Part shown: piece after piece, positions 25,656 through 33,828 of the stretch
Position numbering within the stretch: the first letter of the stretch is position 1
Layout: each line of letters opens with the position of its first letter
Origin: an uncultured bacterium
Lineage (GTDB): Bacteria; Verrucomicrobiota; Lentisphaeria; Victivallales; UBA1829
DNA length: 64,000 nt
Assembly (NCBI GenBank): GCA_900548385.1
Contig: URKJ01000016.1
Coordinates: forward strand, 1-64,000
Direction: 5' to 3'
Notes under the pieces: generated by a model
Told to the model about the DNA's origin: nothing
The model's input: only the letters and a program-made list of their open reading frames with translations
Database searches by the model: none
Translations under genes and position numbers: made by a program

Positions 25656-26531
25656 TTACGGCATTTTCTGCCGTTTCCGCCAATCAGAGGGCGAAAGACC
25701 TGTCAGCTCCCGGAAACTTTTCGTGAAGAAACTTGCACTGCGGAATCCGGTCTCCTGCGCGATCTGCTTAATCGGCTCATCCGTGGAACACAACAGCTTC
25801 CGGGCACGCTCCATGCGGATCTCCTGCAAATATTCTTTCGGACTCTTCCGGAACCGTTCCTGAAACAGACGGCAGAGCGTCACCGTGGAAATATTCAGCG
25901 ACCCGGCAACAGCGGAAATCCGGACCGACTGTGCAATATTGTTGCGCAGCAGATCCATCGCCCGGTTCAAAAGCAGTTCCTGCGCACTCTGCGGATGCGG
26001 ATCATGAAACAGCATCAGCAACTGAAGCGCAAGACCGGAAAGCTCCGGGATATTGGCGCGGTCTTTCGTTTGAAGCAGATTCTCGATCCGGCGGCTCAGT
26101 TCCAGCAGAGATTCAAAATCCGACGGAATCAGCTTCATTTTTGCAGCAATCCCTGTTGCAATCAGCAGCCCCGGCAGCTGAGTCCCCGTAAACAGAATGG
26201 AAAGTTTGCGGCAGACCGGCGGCGGATGACACAGAATCTCCGAATCCTCACCGGGATGGATCACACCGACCGTTCCTTTTTCCACCCGGATCGACTGATC
26301 GCGTCCGCGGATCACGAGCTCACCTTCCAACGGAATCTCCAGAGCGAACAAATGGTAATTTCCATGCCGTATGACCGTTGTTCCGCGGATCCGCGAATGC
26401 ATCACCACCAACGGAAAAAGCGGCAGGGAAAGCGCTTCCGCCTCCGGAAGCAGCCATGTATCCCGGATCGTATAGACATCCGTCTGAACGAAAGAATCAT
26501 GCGACAGATAATGCCGGTGCGACCGCTTCAT
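25656..26531 (-). CDS. AraC-family transcriptional regulator
   Basis: 291 residues. The N-terminal domain is cupin-like (LEIPLEGELVIRGRDQSIRVEKG). The C-terminal domain has two HTH motifs (ISAVAGSLNISTVTLCRLFQ and IKQIAQETGFRSASFFTKSF), ending in TGLSPSDWRK. Its ATG directly follows the stop codon of the SGNH esterase gene (TAAATG), so translation is coupled. Its position upstream of two GH5 units with a shared palindromic block makes it a candidate regulator of them, though AraC proteins more often use direct repeats. Confidence 0.9.
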   Translation of the reverse strand: MKRSHRHYLSHDSFVQTDVYTIRDTWLLPEAEALSLPLFPLVVMHSRIRGTTVIRHGNYHLFALEIPLEGELVIRGRDQSIRVEKGTVGVIHPGEDSEILCHPPPVCRKLSILFTGTQLPGLLIATGIAAKMKLIPSDFESLLELSRRIENLLQTKDRANIPELSGLALQLLMLFHDPHPQSAQELLLNRAMDLLRNNIAQSVRISAVAGSLNISTVTLCRLFQERFRKSPKEYLQEIRMERARKLLCSTDEPIKQIAQETGFRSASFFTKSFRELTGLSPSDWRKRQKMP

Positions 26532-27188
26532 TTACGCATAAAAGTCAAAATCGACCGCTTTCAGAAACGCGCGGGCGATGATGGAGTGTCCGGGTGCGGC
26601 GGCGGGATGAACACGGTCCCACGAAAGATACGAGGAATGGCAATGTTCCAAAGCCTTGTCGAATGCCGCCTGCGTATCCACAAAGATCAACCCGTATTCC
26701 TGTGCGAGCCTGCGGCAGACCTCTCCGTAGCGGTCCACCATCGCGCGCATGGCGTCCTGCCGCATCGGCTCCATGTAATACGGTGTCATAAGAACGATAT
26801 TCGGAATCACCGGTTTGGAAAGCTCGATGAGCTTGCGCAGATTCGCTTCATATTCGTCGATCAGAACGAGACGCTCTTTCATATACGGAACGTCGAACTG
26901 GCGCCAGACGTCGTTGACGCCGATCATAATGGAAAGCCAGTCGGGTTTCAGATCCAGGGTATCGGTCTGCCAGCGGGCAAGAAGCGAACGGGTGTTGTCG
27001 CCGCTGCATCCCATATTGACAACGCGGATCATGCGTTCCGGATAAACCGCGGTAAGAAGTCCGTTGACGATATTCGGGTAGCCTCCGCCGAGCGGATTGT
27101 GAAGCCCCTCCGCAACGGGACGGTTTCTGCCTGCATCGGTTACGGAATCGCCTTGAAAGAGAAGTTTGGAACCGGCCTGGATTTTCAT
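26532..27188 (-). CDS. SGNH/GDSL hydrolase, rhamnogalacturonan acetylesterase-like
   Basis: 218 residues without a signal peptide. All SGNH blocks are visible: block I FQGDSVTDAGR (nucleophile Ser), block II Gly in NMGCSGDNTRS, block III Asn in IGVNDVWRQF, and block V Asp/His in WDRVHPAAA. Such cytosolic enzymes deacetylate oligosaccharides that have been taken up. AAGGA precedes the ATG. It forms an operon with the AraC gene downstream, and its own 5' neighbour is the ftsB-like gene 33 bases away. Confidence 0.9.
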   Translation of the reverse strand: MKIQAGSKLLFQGDSVTDAGRNRPVAEGLHNPLGGGYPNIVNGLLTAVYPERMIRVVNMGCSGDNTRSLLARWQTDTLDLKPDWLSIMIGVNDVWRQFDVPYMKERLVLIDEYEANLRKLIELSKPVIPNIVLMTPYYMEPMRQDAMRAMVDRYGEVCRRLAQEYGLIFVDTQAAFDKALEHCHSSYLSWDRVHPAAAPGHSIIARAFLKAVDFDFYA

Positions 27189-27221
27189 GTTGCTTCCTTA
27201 ATAAAATGATCTGCGGAAGAC

Positions 27222-27509
27222 TCAGTCCTCGTATTTCAGGATGATCTCGCCTTCCTTGCAGAGATTGTATTTTTCGCGGGCGACTTTTTCCGCCGCCGCG
27301 GGTTTGTGTTCCAGATCATGAACTTCGCGGTTGAGAATCACGCTTTCGTTGATCTTCATCTGCAATTCCCGGTTGAGTTCGGCAAGATCGTTCCGCAGGT
27401 TGTTGTAACGGTTGTAGGCTGGCCATACAAGCGTCAGGGAGAAGCCGAAAATCAGCAGAAGCAGCATGAACAGAAGAACGGAAACCGCCTTCTGAATTTT
27501 CGTTGCCAT
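27222..27509 (-). CDS. FtsB/DivIC-like septum formation initiator protein
   Basis: 95 residues from the ATG at 27509, which has AGGAGG just upstream; a longer frame starting at 27584 lacks a ribosome site. There is one membrane helix (VSVLLFMLLLLIFGFSLTLV, ~residues 9-28). A coiled coil follows (YNNLRNDLAELNRELQMKIN), then the family end EKVAREKYNLCKEGEIILKY. FtsB/DivIC joins FtsL and FtsQ at the division site and helps activate septal peptidoglycan synthesis. The size and layout are typical. Confidence 0.88.
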   Translation of the reverse strand: MATKIQKAVSVLLFMLLLLIFGFSLTLVWPAYNRYNNLRNDLAELNRELQMKINESVILNREVHDLEHKPAAAEKVAREKYNLCKEGEIILKYED

Positions 27510-27543
27510 AATCCGCCTCCTTTCATCGGGTATGATGTCAGTT

Positions 27544-27571
27544 AATATACCCGGATTCGGCGGAAATTCAA
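27544..27571 (-). promoter_or_regulatory. Promoter of the ftsB-like gene
   Basis: TTGAAT (27566-27571) and TATATT (27544-27549) are separated by 16 bases on the minus strand, 35 bases before the start. Confidence 0.55.
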
Positions 27572-27611
27572 TCCCGTTCCGCAATTTTTCCGGGAAGAGA
27601 GCCCCGCACGG

Positions 27612-27639
27612 TTGAAAACCGCGGAAAATGTGATATTTT
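27612..27639 (+). promoter_or_regulatory. Promoter of lepB
   Basis: TTGAAA (27612-27617) and TATTTT (27634-27639) are separated by 16 bases. GGAGG at about 27704 precedes the lepB ATG. Confidence 0.5.
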
Positions 27640-27718
27640 TATCCGGTCAAAAAATCAACGGAAAAAGCGAACCTTGGCCGCGGAAAAGTGTCTAACGATC
27701 GTTGGAGGCTGTCTGATC

Positions 27719-28228
27719 ATGAACGAGAAACTGAACAAAGCTGTGGATAACTTTCTGTTTCCGAAACTGAACCGCAAATTCGCGGTGCGGCTGATCGTTG
27801 TCGTGCTGTTCTGTTTTCTGTTCTTTAAATTCGTCTGCAAACCGGTCTGGCTGAACGGCGGAAGCATGGAGCCGAACTATCACACCGGAACCCTGAACTT
27901 CTGCTGGACGCCGACCTACTGGTTCCGTCAGCCGCGACAGGGCGATGTGGTGGCGCTCCGGTATGAAGGCGATAAAGTCATGCTGCTCAAACGGATCGTC
28001 GCCGGAGAAGGCGACCTCGTGGAATTCCGCAGCGGCACGCTGTATGTCAACGGCGAACCGGTCGCGGAACCGTATGTGAAATTCAACAAAGGGATGTGGA
28101 ACCTGCCCCCGCGCAAAGTTTCGCCGGGATACGTCTATGTGGTCGGCGACAATCGTGGAATGCCCATGGAACAGCACAAGTTCGGGCAGATCCGCAAATC
28201 CCGGATTCAGGGGACTCTGCTGTTATGA
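27719..28228 (+). CDS. lepB: Signal peptidase I
   Basis: 169 residues from the ATG at 27719; a TTG 45 bases earlier opens the same frame but GGAGG fits the ATG. One N-terminal membrane anchor (FAVRLIVVVLFCFLFFKFV) is followed by the catalytic serine box LNGGSMEPN with Ser49 and the lysine box MLLKRIVAGEGD with Lys91, then YVVGDNRG. The serine/lysine dyad protease removes signal peptides from exported proteins at the outer face of the membrane. It is small compared with E. coli LepB, closer to Gram-positive forms. Its last codons overlap the next gene (ATGA). Confidence 0.93.
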   Translation: MNEKLNKAVDNFLFPKLNRKFAVRLIVVVLFCFLFFKFVCKPVWLNGGSMEPNYHTGTLNFCWTPTYWFRQPRQGDVVALRYEGDKVMLLKRIVAGEGDLVEFRSGTLYVNGEPVAEPYVKFNKGMWNLPPRKVSPGYVYVVGDNRGMPMEQHKFGQIRKSRIQGTLLL

Positions 28229-28737
28229 AAAGGAAACTTCTGCTGACCGGCTCCGCCGTCCTGCTTCTTGCGGCGCTCGCCGCCGGAGCGTACTTTCTCT
28301 TCTTCGCGGAAAAGGAGGATGCAAGAATCCGGCGCGGATTCAACGAGCTCTCGGAGACTGTCCGCAAAAACGGAAACGAGGGAATGCTCGTTGCGCTCGA
28401 AAAGGCAAAAACCGCCTCGAAATTCTTTGACGATTACTGTACGCTCCGGCTCGATCAAATCCCGCAGGGCGTGGGCGTAATGTCGCGGGACAACGTTGCC
28501 TCCAACACCGCCCTGCTCCGCAAATACTTCAACACCATGCGGATCTCGTTTTATGACATGGCGGTTCTTGTGGATCCCGGCGGAAAAGAAGCGCAAGTCA
28601 CGTTCACCGCGGTATTCAAAGGAAGCGGAGCCGGACGTTCTCTGGAAGAACCGCGGGAAATGGACGCGGAACTCGTCAAGAAAAATGGGCGCTGGCTTAT
28701 CCGGACTCTGGCGTTCCGGGAAGTCATCCGGAAATAA
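28225..28737 (+). CDS. Membrane-anchored hypothetical protein, possibly NTF2-like
   Basis: 170 residues from the ATG at 28225, which overlaps the lepB stop by 4 bases. An uncleaved N-terminal helix (LLLTGSAVLLLAALAAGAYFLFF) is followed by a soluble domain. Its pattern, helices and then AVLVDPGGKEAQVTFTAVFK and KKNGRWLIRTLAF, resembles NTF2-like folds. No catalytic motif is visible. It probably faces the periplasm. Translational coupling with lepB suggests a function in the envelope or secretion, but no specific role can be given. Confidence 0.75.
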   Translation: MKRKLLLTGSAVLLLAALAAGAYFLFFAEKEDARIRRGFNELSETVRKNGNEGMLVALEKAKTASKFFDDYCTLRLDQIPQGVGVMSRDNVASNTALLRKYFNTMRISFYDMAVLVDPGGKEAQVTFTAVFKGSGAGRSLEEPREMDAELVKKNGRWLIRTLAFREVIRK

Positions 28738-28746
28738 TCCGTACCG

Positions 28747-29628
28747 TTACGGCATTCGGAATTTCGATGGAGGATACAGCGCGTAGCGCTTGAAGATCCG
28801 GGAAAAATGAAACTGGTTTTCAAAGTGCAGATAGTCACTTAACTCCTTGAGTTTCCGGGTCGGATCCGAGGCAAGAAGCTGCTGTGCCCGGTGTATCTTG
28901 TATTTCAGGAACGCTTTCCGGGGCGGCAGGGCAAACAGTTCGTTCGTCAGCCGGTTCAGACTGCTCCGGCTCATCCCCGCCTCCCGGCAGAGCGCGTCCA
29001 GATCGGGCATTTCCGTCAGATTTCGCTCGAAAATGCGGATCAGATGCGCTGTCATCCGCCTGTTCTGAAATCCGGCGCGGAACAATCCCGAAAGATGCTC
29101 CGGCGGATAACCGGAAATGCATTTCCAGAAAATCGAGCGGAACAGGGAATTGCAGATATGGAACGTCTCCGGCTGCGGAACTCCTTTCAACTCCCGCCGC
29201 AGCAGCTGAACGATCACATTCAGCTGACGGGGATCGGGCAGTTCCGCCGCCTGACACTGCGGCAGGAGCCCTCCGGCAAACAGGTTCTCCAATGGAGCGG
29301 ATACTCCGGAACCGCACATGCGGAAATGAAACGTGTGATACGGAGCGTCCGTCGAAAACAGATCCTGATGCCGCTGGTGCGCATGGACAATCAGAAATTC
29401 CCCCTTTTTCACCTTGACCGGGCGGTCGTCAAGCAGACAGCGGTAGGTCTTCTCCCGCGGGATGATCATCTCATAATCCGGCGACGCGTGAACCCGGTAA
29501 AACGCGTTACGGATCGGCTGGACCTGCTGGTAGTTGACATAAAACGGCTGATAACCGCCGTCTCCCGTTTCCGGTCCCCGGTAGCTCGCGCTCTCCTCCA
29601 TCCGTACAAAGTCCGTGATTCCCGGCAT
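28747..29628 (-). CDS. AraC-family transcriptional regulator
   Basis: 293 residues from the ATG at 29628, preceded by GGGAG; an in-frame start 17 codons earlier lacks a ribosome site. The N-terminal region is cupin-like (KVKKGEFLIVHAHQRHQD). The DNA-binding half has two HTHs (DLDALCREAGMSRSSLNRLT and LKELSDYLHFENQFHFSRIF). It is divergent from the GH130 gene, which is its likely target. It is convergent with the lepB operon, with a 9-base gap. Confidence 0.9.
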   Translation of the reverse strand: MPGITDFVRMEESASYRGPETGDGGYQPFYVNYQQVQPIRNAFYRVHASPDYEMIIPREKTYRCLLDDRPVKVKKGEFLIVHAHQRHQDLFSTDAPYHTFHFRMCGSGVSAPLENLFAGGLLPQCQAAELPDPRQLNVIVQLLRRELKGVPQPETFHICNSLFRSIFWKCISGYPPEHLSGLFRAGFQNRRMTAHLIRIFERNLTEMPDLDALCREAGMSRSSLNRLTNELFALPPRKAFLKYKIHRAQQLLASDPTRKLKELSDYLHFENQFHFSRIFKRYALYPPSKFRMP

Positions 29629-29799
29629 TTCCGCTCCCTGTTTTCCGGAAAAATATATGCGCATTTTTCCGGAATACAAACTCTTTCTGAGAAAAACAGA
29701 TATTATTTGGTATTTTTATCCATGTTACCGACTCCGTTTGACGGATAAATTATGCAGACAGCCAAAATGGTAATCCAAAAATATATAAGGAGTCTGCAA

Positions 29800-30798
29800 A
29801 TGACAAAATCCCCTCTGTTTTTGAAACGCTGCACGGAAAACCCCGTTCTTTCCGCCGACGATATTCCGTATGACGCCTCGCTGATTTTCAATGCGGGCGT
29901 AACGAAATATCAGGGCAAATATGTGATGGCGTTCCGCAACGACTACGGAACCGGAGAACAGGACTGGCGGAACTTTCATTCCGGAAACGGCGGCAGCACA
30001 CGCCTGCAGACTTCAATCGGCGTTGCATTCAGCGATGACGGCATTCACTGGACGCCGGGCCCGGAACCGGTCTTCACGCTGGAAGACGAAGAAATCATCC
30101 GGGCATACGATCCGCGTCTGACCGTCATCGACGGACACGTTGTCATGTGTTTTGCCGTCGATACGAGACACGGACTGCGCGGCGGAATCGCAGTGACGGA
30201 AGATTTCAGCCGGTTCGAGATTATGTCGCTCTCCGCACCGGACAACCGCAACATGGTGCTGTTTCCGGAAAAACACAACGGCAGATACATGCGTCTGGAG
30301 CGTCCGTTTCCGGTCTACAGCCGGGGCGGCGGCGAAAAATTCGACATCTGGTTTTCCGATTCTCCCGACCTTCGTTACTGGGGCGGCACACGGCTGGTCC
30401 TCGGCGGCGAACGCGTGCCGTTTGCCAACGCGAAGATCGGCCCGGCGGCTCCTCCTGTCAAAACTCCGCGCGGCTGGCTGACCACATTCCACGCCGTGAG
30501 CTTTGTGGAAGAGGAGCTCTATGCCTGGCATCCGGACTGGCACAAGGTCTACACGGCGGGACTGATGCTGCTGGACCTGAACGATCCGTCGAAAGTGATC
30601 GGCATGGGCAGAACGCCGCTCATCTTCCCTGAAACCGATTACGAACGCAAGGGATTCCGCGGCAGCGTGATCTTCCCCGGCGGCATGATTCTGGAGGATT
30701 CCGGCGAAGTGAAAATCTATTACGGAGCGGCGGACACCGTGGAATGTCTCGCCACCGCCGACGTCGGCGACCTGCTGGCATTCTGTGAGCCGTGCTGA
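29800..30798 (+). CDS. GH130-like glycoside phosphorylase/hydrolase
   Basis: 332 residues from the ATG at 29800, which has AAGGAG seven bases upstream; in-frame starts further upstream lack a ribosome site. No signal peptide, so cytosolic. The sequence shows the five-bladed propeller features of GH130: FNAGVTKYQGKYVMAFRND with the predicted proton-donor Asp, IRAYDPRLTVIDG, NMVLFPEKHNGRYMRLERPF, and SPDLRYWGG. Family members split beta-mannosides by phosphorolysis or hydrolysis, which would let the cell save ATP on mannan or N-glycan core sugars. It stands alone, divergent from an AraC regulator. Confidence 0.88.
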   Translation: MTKSPLFLKRCTENPVLSADDIPYDASLIFNAGVTKYQGKYVMAFRNDYGTGEQDWRNFHSGNGGSTRLQTSIGVAFSDDGIHWTPGPEPVFTLEDEEIIRAYDPRLTVIDGHVVMCFAVDTRHGLRGGIAVTEDFSRFEIMSLSAPDNRNMVLFPEKHNGRYMRLERPFPVYSRGGGEKFDIWFSDSPDLRYWGGTRLVLGGERVPFANAKIGPAAPPVKTPRGWLTTFHAVSFVEEELYAWHPDWHKVYTAGLMLLDLNDPSKVIGMGRTPLIFPETDYERKGFRGSVIFPGGMILEDSGEVKIYYGAADTVECLATADVGDLLAFCEPC

Positions 30799-30852
30799 AC
30801 GCCCCGCCCTGCCCGGCACGCCGCATTTTTGGAAGAAAATCGGAAAGCCGAC

Positions 30853-30881
30853 TTGACTTTTCGGAAAAATGTGGCATATTT
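30853..30881 (+). promoter_or_regulatory. Promoter of rpmA
   Basis: TTGACT (30853-30858) is followed after 17 bases by ATATTT (30876-30881), or after 18 by TATTTC. It lies ~50 bases before the rpmA start. Confidence 0.55.
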
Positions 30882-30930
30882 CCATTCTGCATATTATAAA
30901 ACCATTACACATATTGAAGGAGTATCGGAA

Positions 30931-31188
30931 ATGGCACATAAGAAAGGTCAGTCAAGCAGCAGAAACGGCCGCGACAGTAAGCCGAAAATGCTCGGTATCA
31001 AAGCGTTCGGCGGTCAGTTCGTCACAGCCGGCAGCATCATCGTCCGCCAGCGCGGCACCCGGATCCGCCCCGGCAAGAACGTCGGATGCGGCAGAGATCA
31101 TACGCTCTTTGCGCTCACGGACGGAACTGTCCAGTTCGGAAACTTCACGAGAAAAGACGTCTCCGTTGTTCCCGTCGTCGCGGAATAA
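30931..31188 (+). CDS. rpmA: 50S ribosomal protein L27
   Basis: 85 residues from the ATG at 30931, with GAAGGAG upstream. It starts directly with [16 protein letters not shown], followed by the conserved [20 protein letters not shown] and [10 protein letters not shown]. There is no N-terminal extension of the kind cleaved in Firmicutes. L27 sits near the peptidyl-transferase centre of the large ribosomal subunit. Usually rplU (L21) lies just upstream of rpmA; here it is absent and rpmA has its own promoter, followed by a terminator and then obg. Confidence 0.98.
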   Translation: MAHKKGQSSSRNGRDSKPKMLGIKAFGGQFVTAGSIIVRQRGTRIRPGKNVGCGRDHTLFALTDGTVQFGNFTRKDVSVVPVVAE

Positions 31189-31215
31189 TCGGGACTCCTG
31201 ATCCGAACAGTCTGA

Positions 31216-31247
31216 AAAAGCCCGACCCTTTCCGGTCGGGTTTTTTT
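31216..31247 (+). terminator. Terminator between rpmA and obg
   Basis: CCCGACC (31221-31227) pairs with GGTCGGG (31234-31240), followed by seven Ts. It is a textbook intrinsic terminator with A-rich sequence on the other side. Some read-through into obg is likely, since no clear promoter is seen after it. Confidence 0.85.
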
Positions 31248-31290
31248 GTAACCGATCACCATCTCCACCTCCGCGAAAGGATCCGCAATC

Positions 31291-32313
31291 ATGTTTATCG
31301 ACAAAGCTGTTATTACGATCAAAGCCGGCAACGGCGGCAACGGATGCTGCAGTTTCCGGCGGGAAGCCTATATCCCGAAAGGCGGACCGAACGGCGGTGA
31401 CGGTGCTCCCGGCGGCGATGTGATCTTCGTCGGCGATCCCGGCCAGCTCACTCTCCTCGATTTTATTTACAATACCAGGTTCGCCGCTCAGGACGGAGGA
31501 CACGGCAAAGGCAAGGACATGCACGGACGCCGCGGAAAAGACCTGCGGATCCGCGTCCCCGTCGGCACGATCGTCCGTCTGGCGGAATCCGGCGACCTGC
31601 TCGCGGACATTGACGAACCCGGCAAGGAAATCGTCGTCGCCAAGGGCGGCGCGGGAGGACGCGGAAACGCCCGTTTCGCAACCAGTGTCAATCAGGCTCC
31701 GCGCGAACACGAACCCGGACAGAAAGTCGAACCCGTCGATGTGGAACTCGAATTGAAGATCGTTGCCGACATCGGTTTGGTCGGATACCCGAACGCGGGG
31801 AAATCGACTCTGCTTTCCGATCTCACCAACGCCAATCCCAAAATCGGCTCTTACCCGTTCACGACCCGGCACCCGGTCGTCGGAATCATGGAATACGAAG
31901 ACTTCAAAAAACTCACCGTCGCCGATATTCCCGGTCTGGTGGACGGTGCACACCGCAACGTCGGGCTCGGCCACGAGTTCCTGCGCCACATCGAACGCAC
32001 ACGGATGCTGGTCTATGTACTCGACATGGGGGGAACCGATGGACGGAATCCGATCGACGATCTCCACGCGCTTCAGCGGGAACTGGAACTTTACTCCGAA
32101 GGACTTTCCAAACGGGCAAAACTCATCATCGCCAATAAAATGGATATGGAAGAGAGCGAAAAGAACCTCGAAGCTCTGTTGAAGGATCTCAACAAAACAA
32201 TCCCCGTCTTCCCCATGAGCGCCGTCCTTGATCCCGACTTCAACGAAATCAAGGATGTCATGCGCGATCTCCTCGCCAAATGTCCGGACACTCCGGCCGT
32301 CGCGGTCGAATAA
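31291..32313 (+). CDS. obg: GTPase Obg/CgtA
   Basis: 340 residues with both Obg parts. The glycine-rich Obg fold (KAGNGGNGCCSFRREAYIPK, then GGPNGGDGAPGGDV) covers ~residues 1-158. The G domain has G1 GYPNAGKST, the switch segment SYPFTTRHP, G3 DIPGL, G4 NKMD and G5-like SAV. The long C-terminal OCT domain found in some Obg proteins is absent. Obg binds the 50S subunit and takes part in ribosome assembly and stress control. It follows rpmA, the usual neighbour. Confidence 0.97.
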   Translation: MFIDKAVITIKAGNGGNGCCSFRREAYIPKGGPNGGDGAPGGDVIFVGDPGQLTLLDFIYNTRFAAQDGGHGKGKDMHGRRGKDLRIRVPVGTIVRLAESGDLLADIDEPGKEIVVAKGGAGGRGNARFATSVNQAPREHEPGQKVEPVDVELELKIVADIGLVGYPNAGKSTLLSDLTNANPKIGSYPFTTRHPVVGIMEYEDFKKLTVADIPGLVDGAHRNVGLGHEFLRHIERTRMLVYVLDMGGTDGRNPIDDLHALQRELELYSEGLSKRAKLIIANKMDMEESEKNLEALLKDLNKTIPVFPMSAVLDPDFNEIKDVMRDLLAKCPDTPAVAVE

Positions 32314-32325
32314 CGGAGACGAAGC

Positions 32326-33045
32326 ATGAAGATAACGGATGCGACGGTTCTGATCACGGGCGCGGCAAAACGGGTCGGTGCGGAAATCGCGCGGGCCTTT
32401 GCCGCCGCCGGAGCGAAAGTGATCGTCCACTGCAATACCTCACGCACGGAAGCGGAACAGCTGACGGAGGAACTCGGCGGAGAAGCGGCGGGACATACCG
32501 TCGTCTGCTGCGACCTCTCGAATCCGGAAAACATCCCGGCGCTGTTCAGCGAACTCCCGCGCGATCTCTCGATCCTTGTCAACAACGCCTCGGTTTTCAA
32601 CCGTCAGGATATGGAACACGAAACGCTCTCCTGCGCCAAAGAACAGTTCGATCTGAACTTCTGGAGTCCGGTGGAAATGATCCGTCACTTCTACCGCCAC
32701 TCCACCCCCTCCGAACTGGCTGTGGTCAATCTGCTGGATCAGGCGATCATCAAGACGGCACACGATTCGTTCAGCTACTCTCTCTCCAAAAAAGCGCTTG
32801 CGGAAGCGACACGCACCGCGGCGCTCCATTATGCCCCCCGGATGCGCGTCAACGGCCTTGCTCCGGGTCCGGTGTTCCCTCCGCACGGTCTGGAACACCT
32901 GCGCATGGAAAAGACGCTCAAAACTCTTCCGCTCGGCCGTCCGGTGAATCCGCACGATCTTGCGGACGCCTGCGTCATGCTTGCCGCCAACTCCTCGATC
33001 ACCGGAGCGACCCTGTTTGTCGACTGCGGTCAAAGTCTGCTTTGA
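32326..33045 (+). CDS. Short-chain dehydrogenase/reductase, pteridine reductase-like
   Basis: 239 residues. The SDR cofactor motif is ITGAAKRVGAEIAR; the Arg after the Gly-rich turn (TGxxxRxG) is typical of pteridine reductase/FolM-type SDRs. The NNAS segment and the active-site SYSLSKKAL (Tyr-x-x-x-Lys) are present, and VNLLDQAI supplies the upstream part of the site. The end, TGATLFVDCGQSL, is standard. It probably reduces a pterin or similar ring using NADPH. It is 12 bases downstream of obg, so it shares that transcript. The substrate is not certain. Confidence 0.85.
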   Translation: MKITDATVLITGAAKRVGAEIARAFAAAGAKVIVHCNTSRTEAEQLTEELGGEAAGHTVVCCDLSNPENIPALFSELPRDLSILVNNASVFNRQDMEHETLSCAKEQFDLNFWSPVEMIRHFYRHSTPSELAVVNLLDQAIIKTAHDSFSYSLSKKALAEATRTAALHYAPRMRVNGLAPGPVFPPHGLEHLRMEKTLKTLPLGRPVNPHDLADACVMLAANSSITGATLFVDCGQSLL

Positions 33046-33088
33046 CCGCAAAATCGGAATCAGCTCTTAATCTCCGTTTCAGCCCCGG

Positions 33089-33805
33089 TCACGGCAGAAG
33101 ATTCAAATTGGAATCGTAACCGGCTTTGAACGGACGGATTGTATTCTTTTTCAGTTGAAACCAGCTCATTGCGGAAACATGTCCATCGGCAAATGCGGAA
33201 TTGGCGCGGTTGCTGTGCTGCATATAAATCGCCCCCTGCTGGGCGGCATCCACCGTCTCCTCCGGGAAAAAACCGTGAAAACCGCGCCCGCTCTTCGTTG
33301 CGGTATCCGCCGCCATGACCGTTTTGGACGGAGCTGAAATTCTGTGTACCGGATAGAAGATCCCGCCGTCATTCCTGAGCCGGAAAGCATCATATTCCCG
33401 CCGTCCGGTCCAACTCACATAGAGAAAACCGTACACATCGTTCCATCCCCAGGAAGAAACGGGAGGACGGTTTTCCGGATTGGACGGGCATTGCAGCAGT
33501 TTCGGAGAAAGATAGACCGTCCGGTCCAGTGGCGGATCCACAGGAACATATTTGCCGAGCACCACTGAATACGGAACCCATGTGCTCCCGAAAATGAGAT
33601 GGCTCACCATACAGTCTCCATAATCGGACGCATAATTCATCTGTGCTTTCATGACCTGACCGAGATTGTTGATGCAGGTGATGGACTGAGCTTTGGATTT
33701 CGCGGCATTCAGCGCCGGAAGCAGCATCCCCGCAAGGATGGCGATCACGGCAATTACCACGAGCAGCTCCACAAGCGAAAACCGGGATTCAGAGTGTTTT
33801 TTCAT
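33089..33805 (-). CDS. Pseudopilin-like protein with H-X9-DG motif
   Basis: 238 residues with AAGGAG before the ATG. The leader MKKHSESR is followed by [18 protein letters not shown] with Glu5; Arg replaces Gly at -1. The C-terminal motif is intact (HSNRANSAFADGHV). Unlike the other pairs in this window, it lies downstream of its hydrolase partner (33829-36372), 23 bases after that stop, and is therefore second in the operon. It probably forms or decorates a pseudopilus. Confidence 0.9.
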   Translation of the reverse strand: MKKHSESRFSLVELLVVIAVIAILAGMLLPALNAAKSKAQSITCINNLGQVMKAQMNYASDYGDCMVSHLIFGSTWVPYSVVLGKYVPVDPPLDRTVYLSPKLLQCPSNPENRPPVSSWGWNDVYGFLYVSWTGRREYDAFRLRNDGGIFYPVHRISAPSKTVMAADTATKSGRGFHGFFPEETVDAAQQGAIYMQHSNRANSAFADGHVSAMSWFQLKKNTIRPFKAGYDSNLNLLP

Positions 33806-33828
33806 AGCAGTTCTCCTTTTTTATCTTG

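Noticed and set aside
30952..32430. A 492-codon minus-strand frame opposite rpmA and obg
   Set aside because: Antisense to two certain housekeeping genes; composition is typical of a shadow frame.
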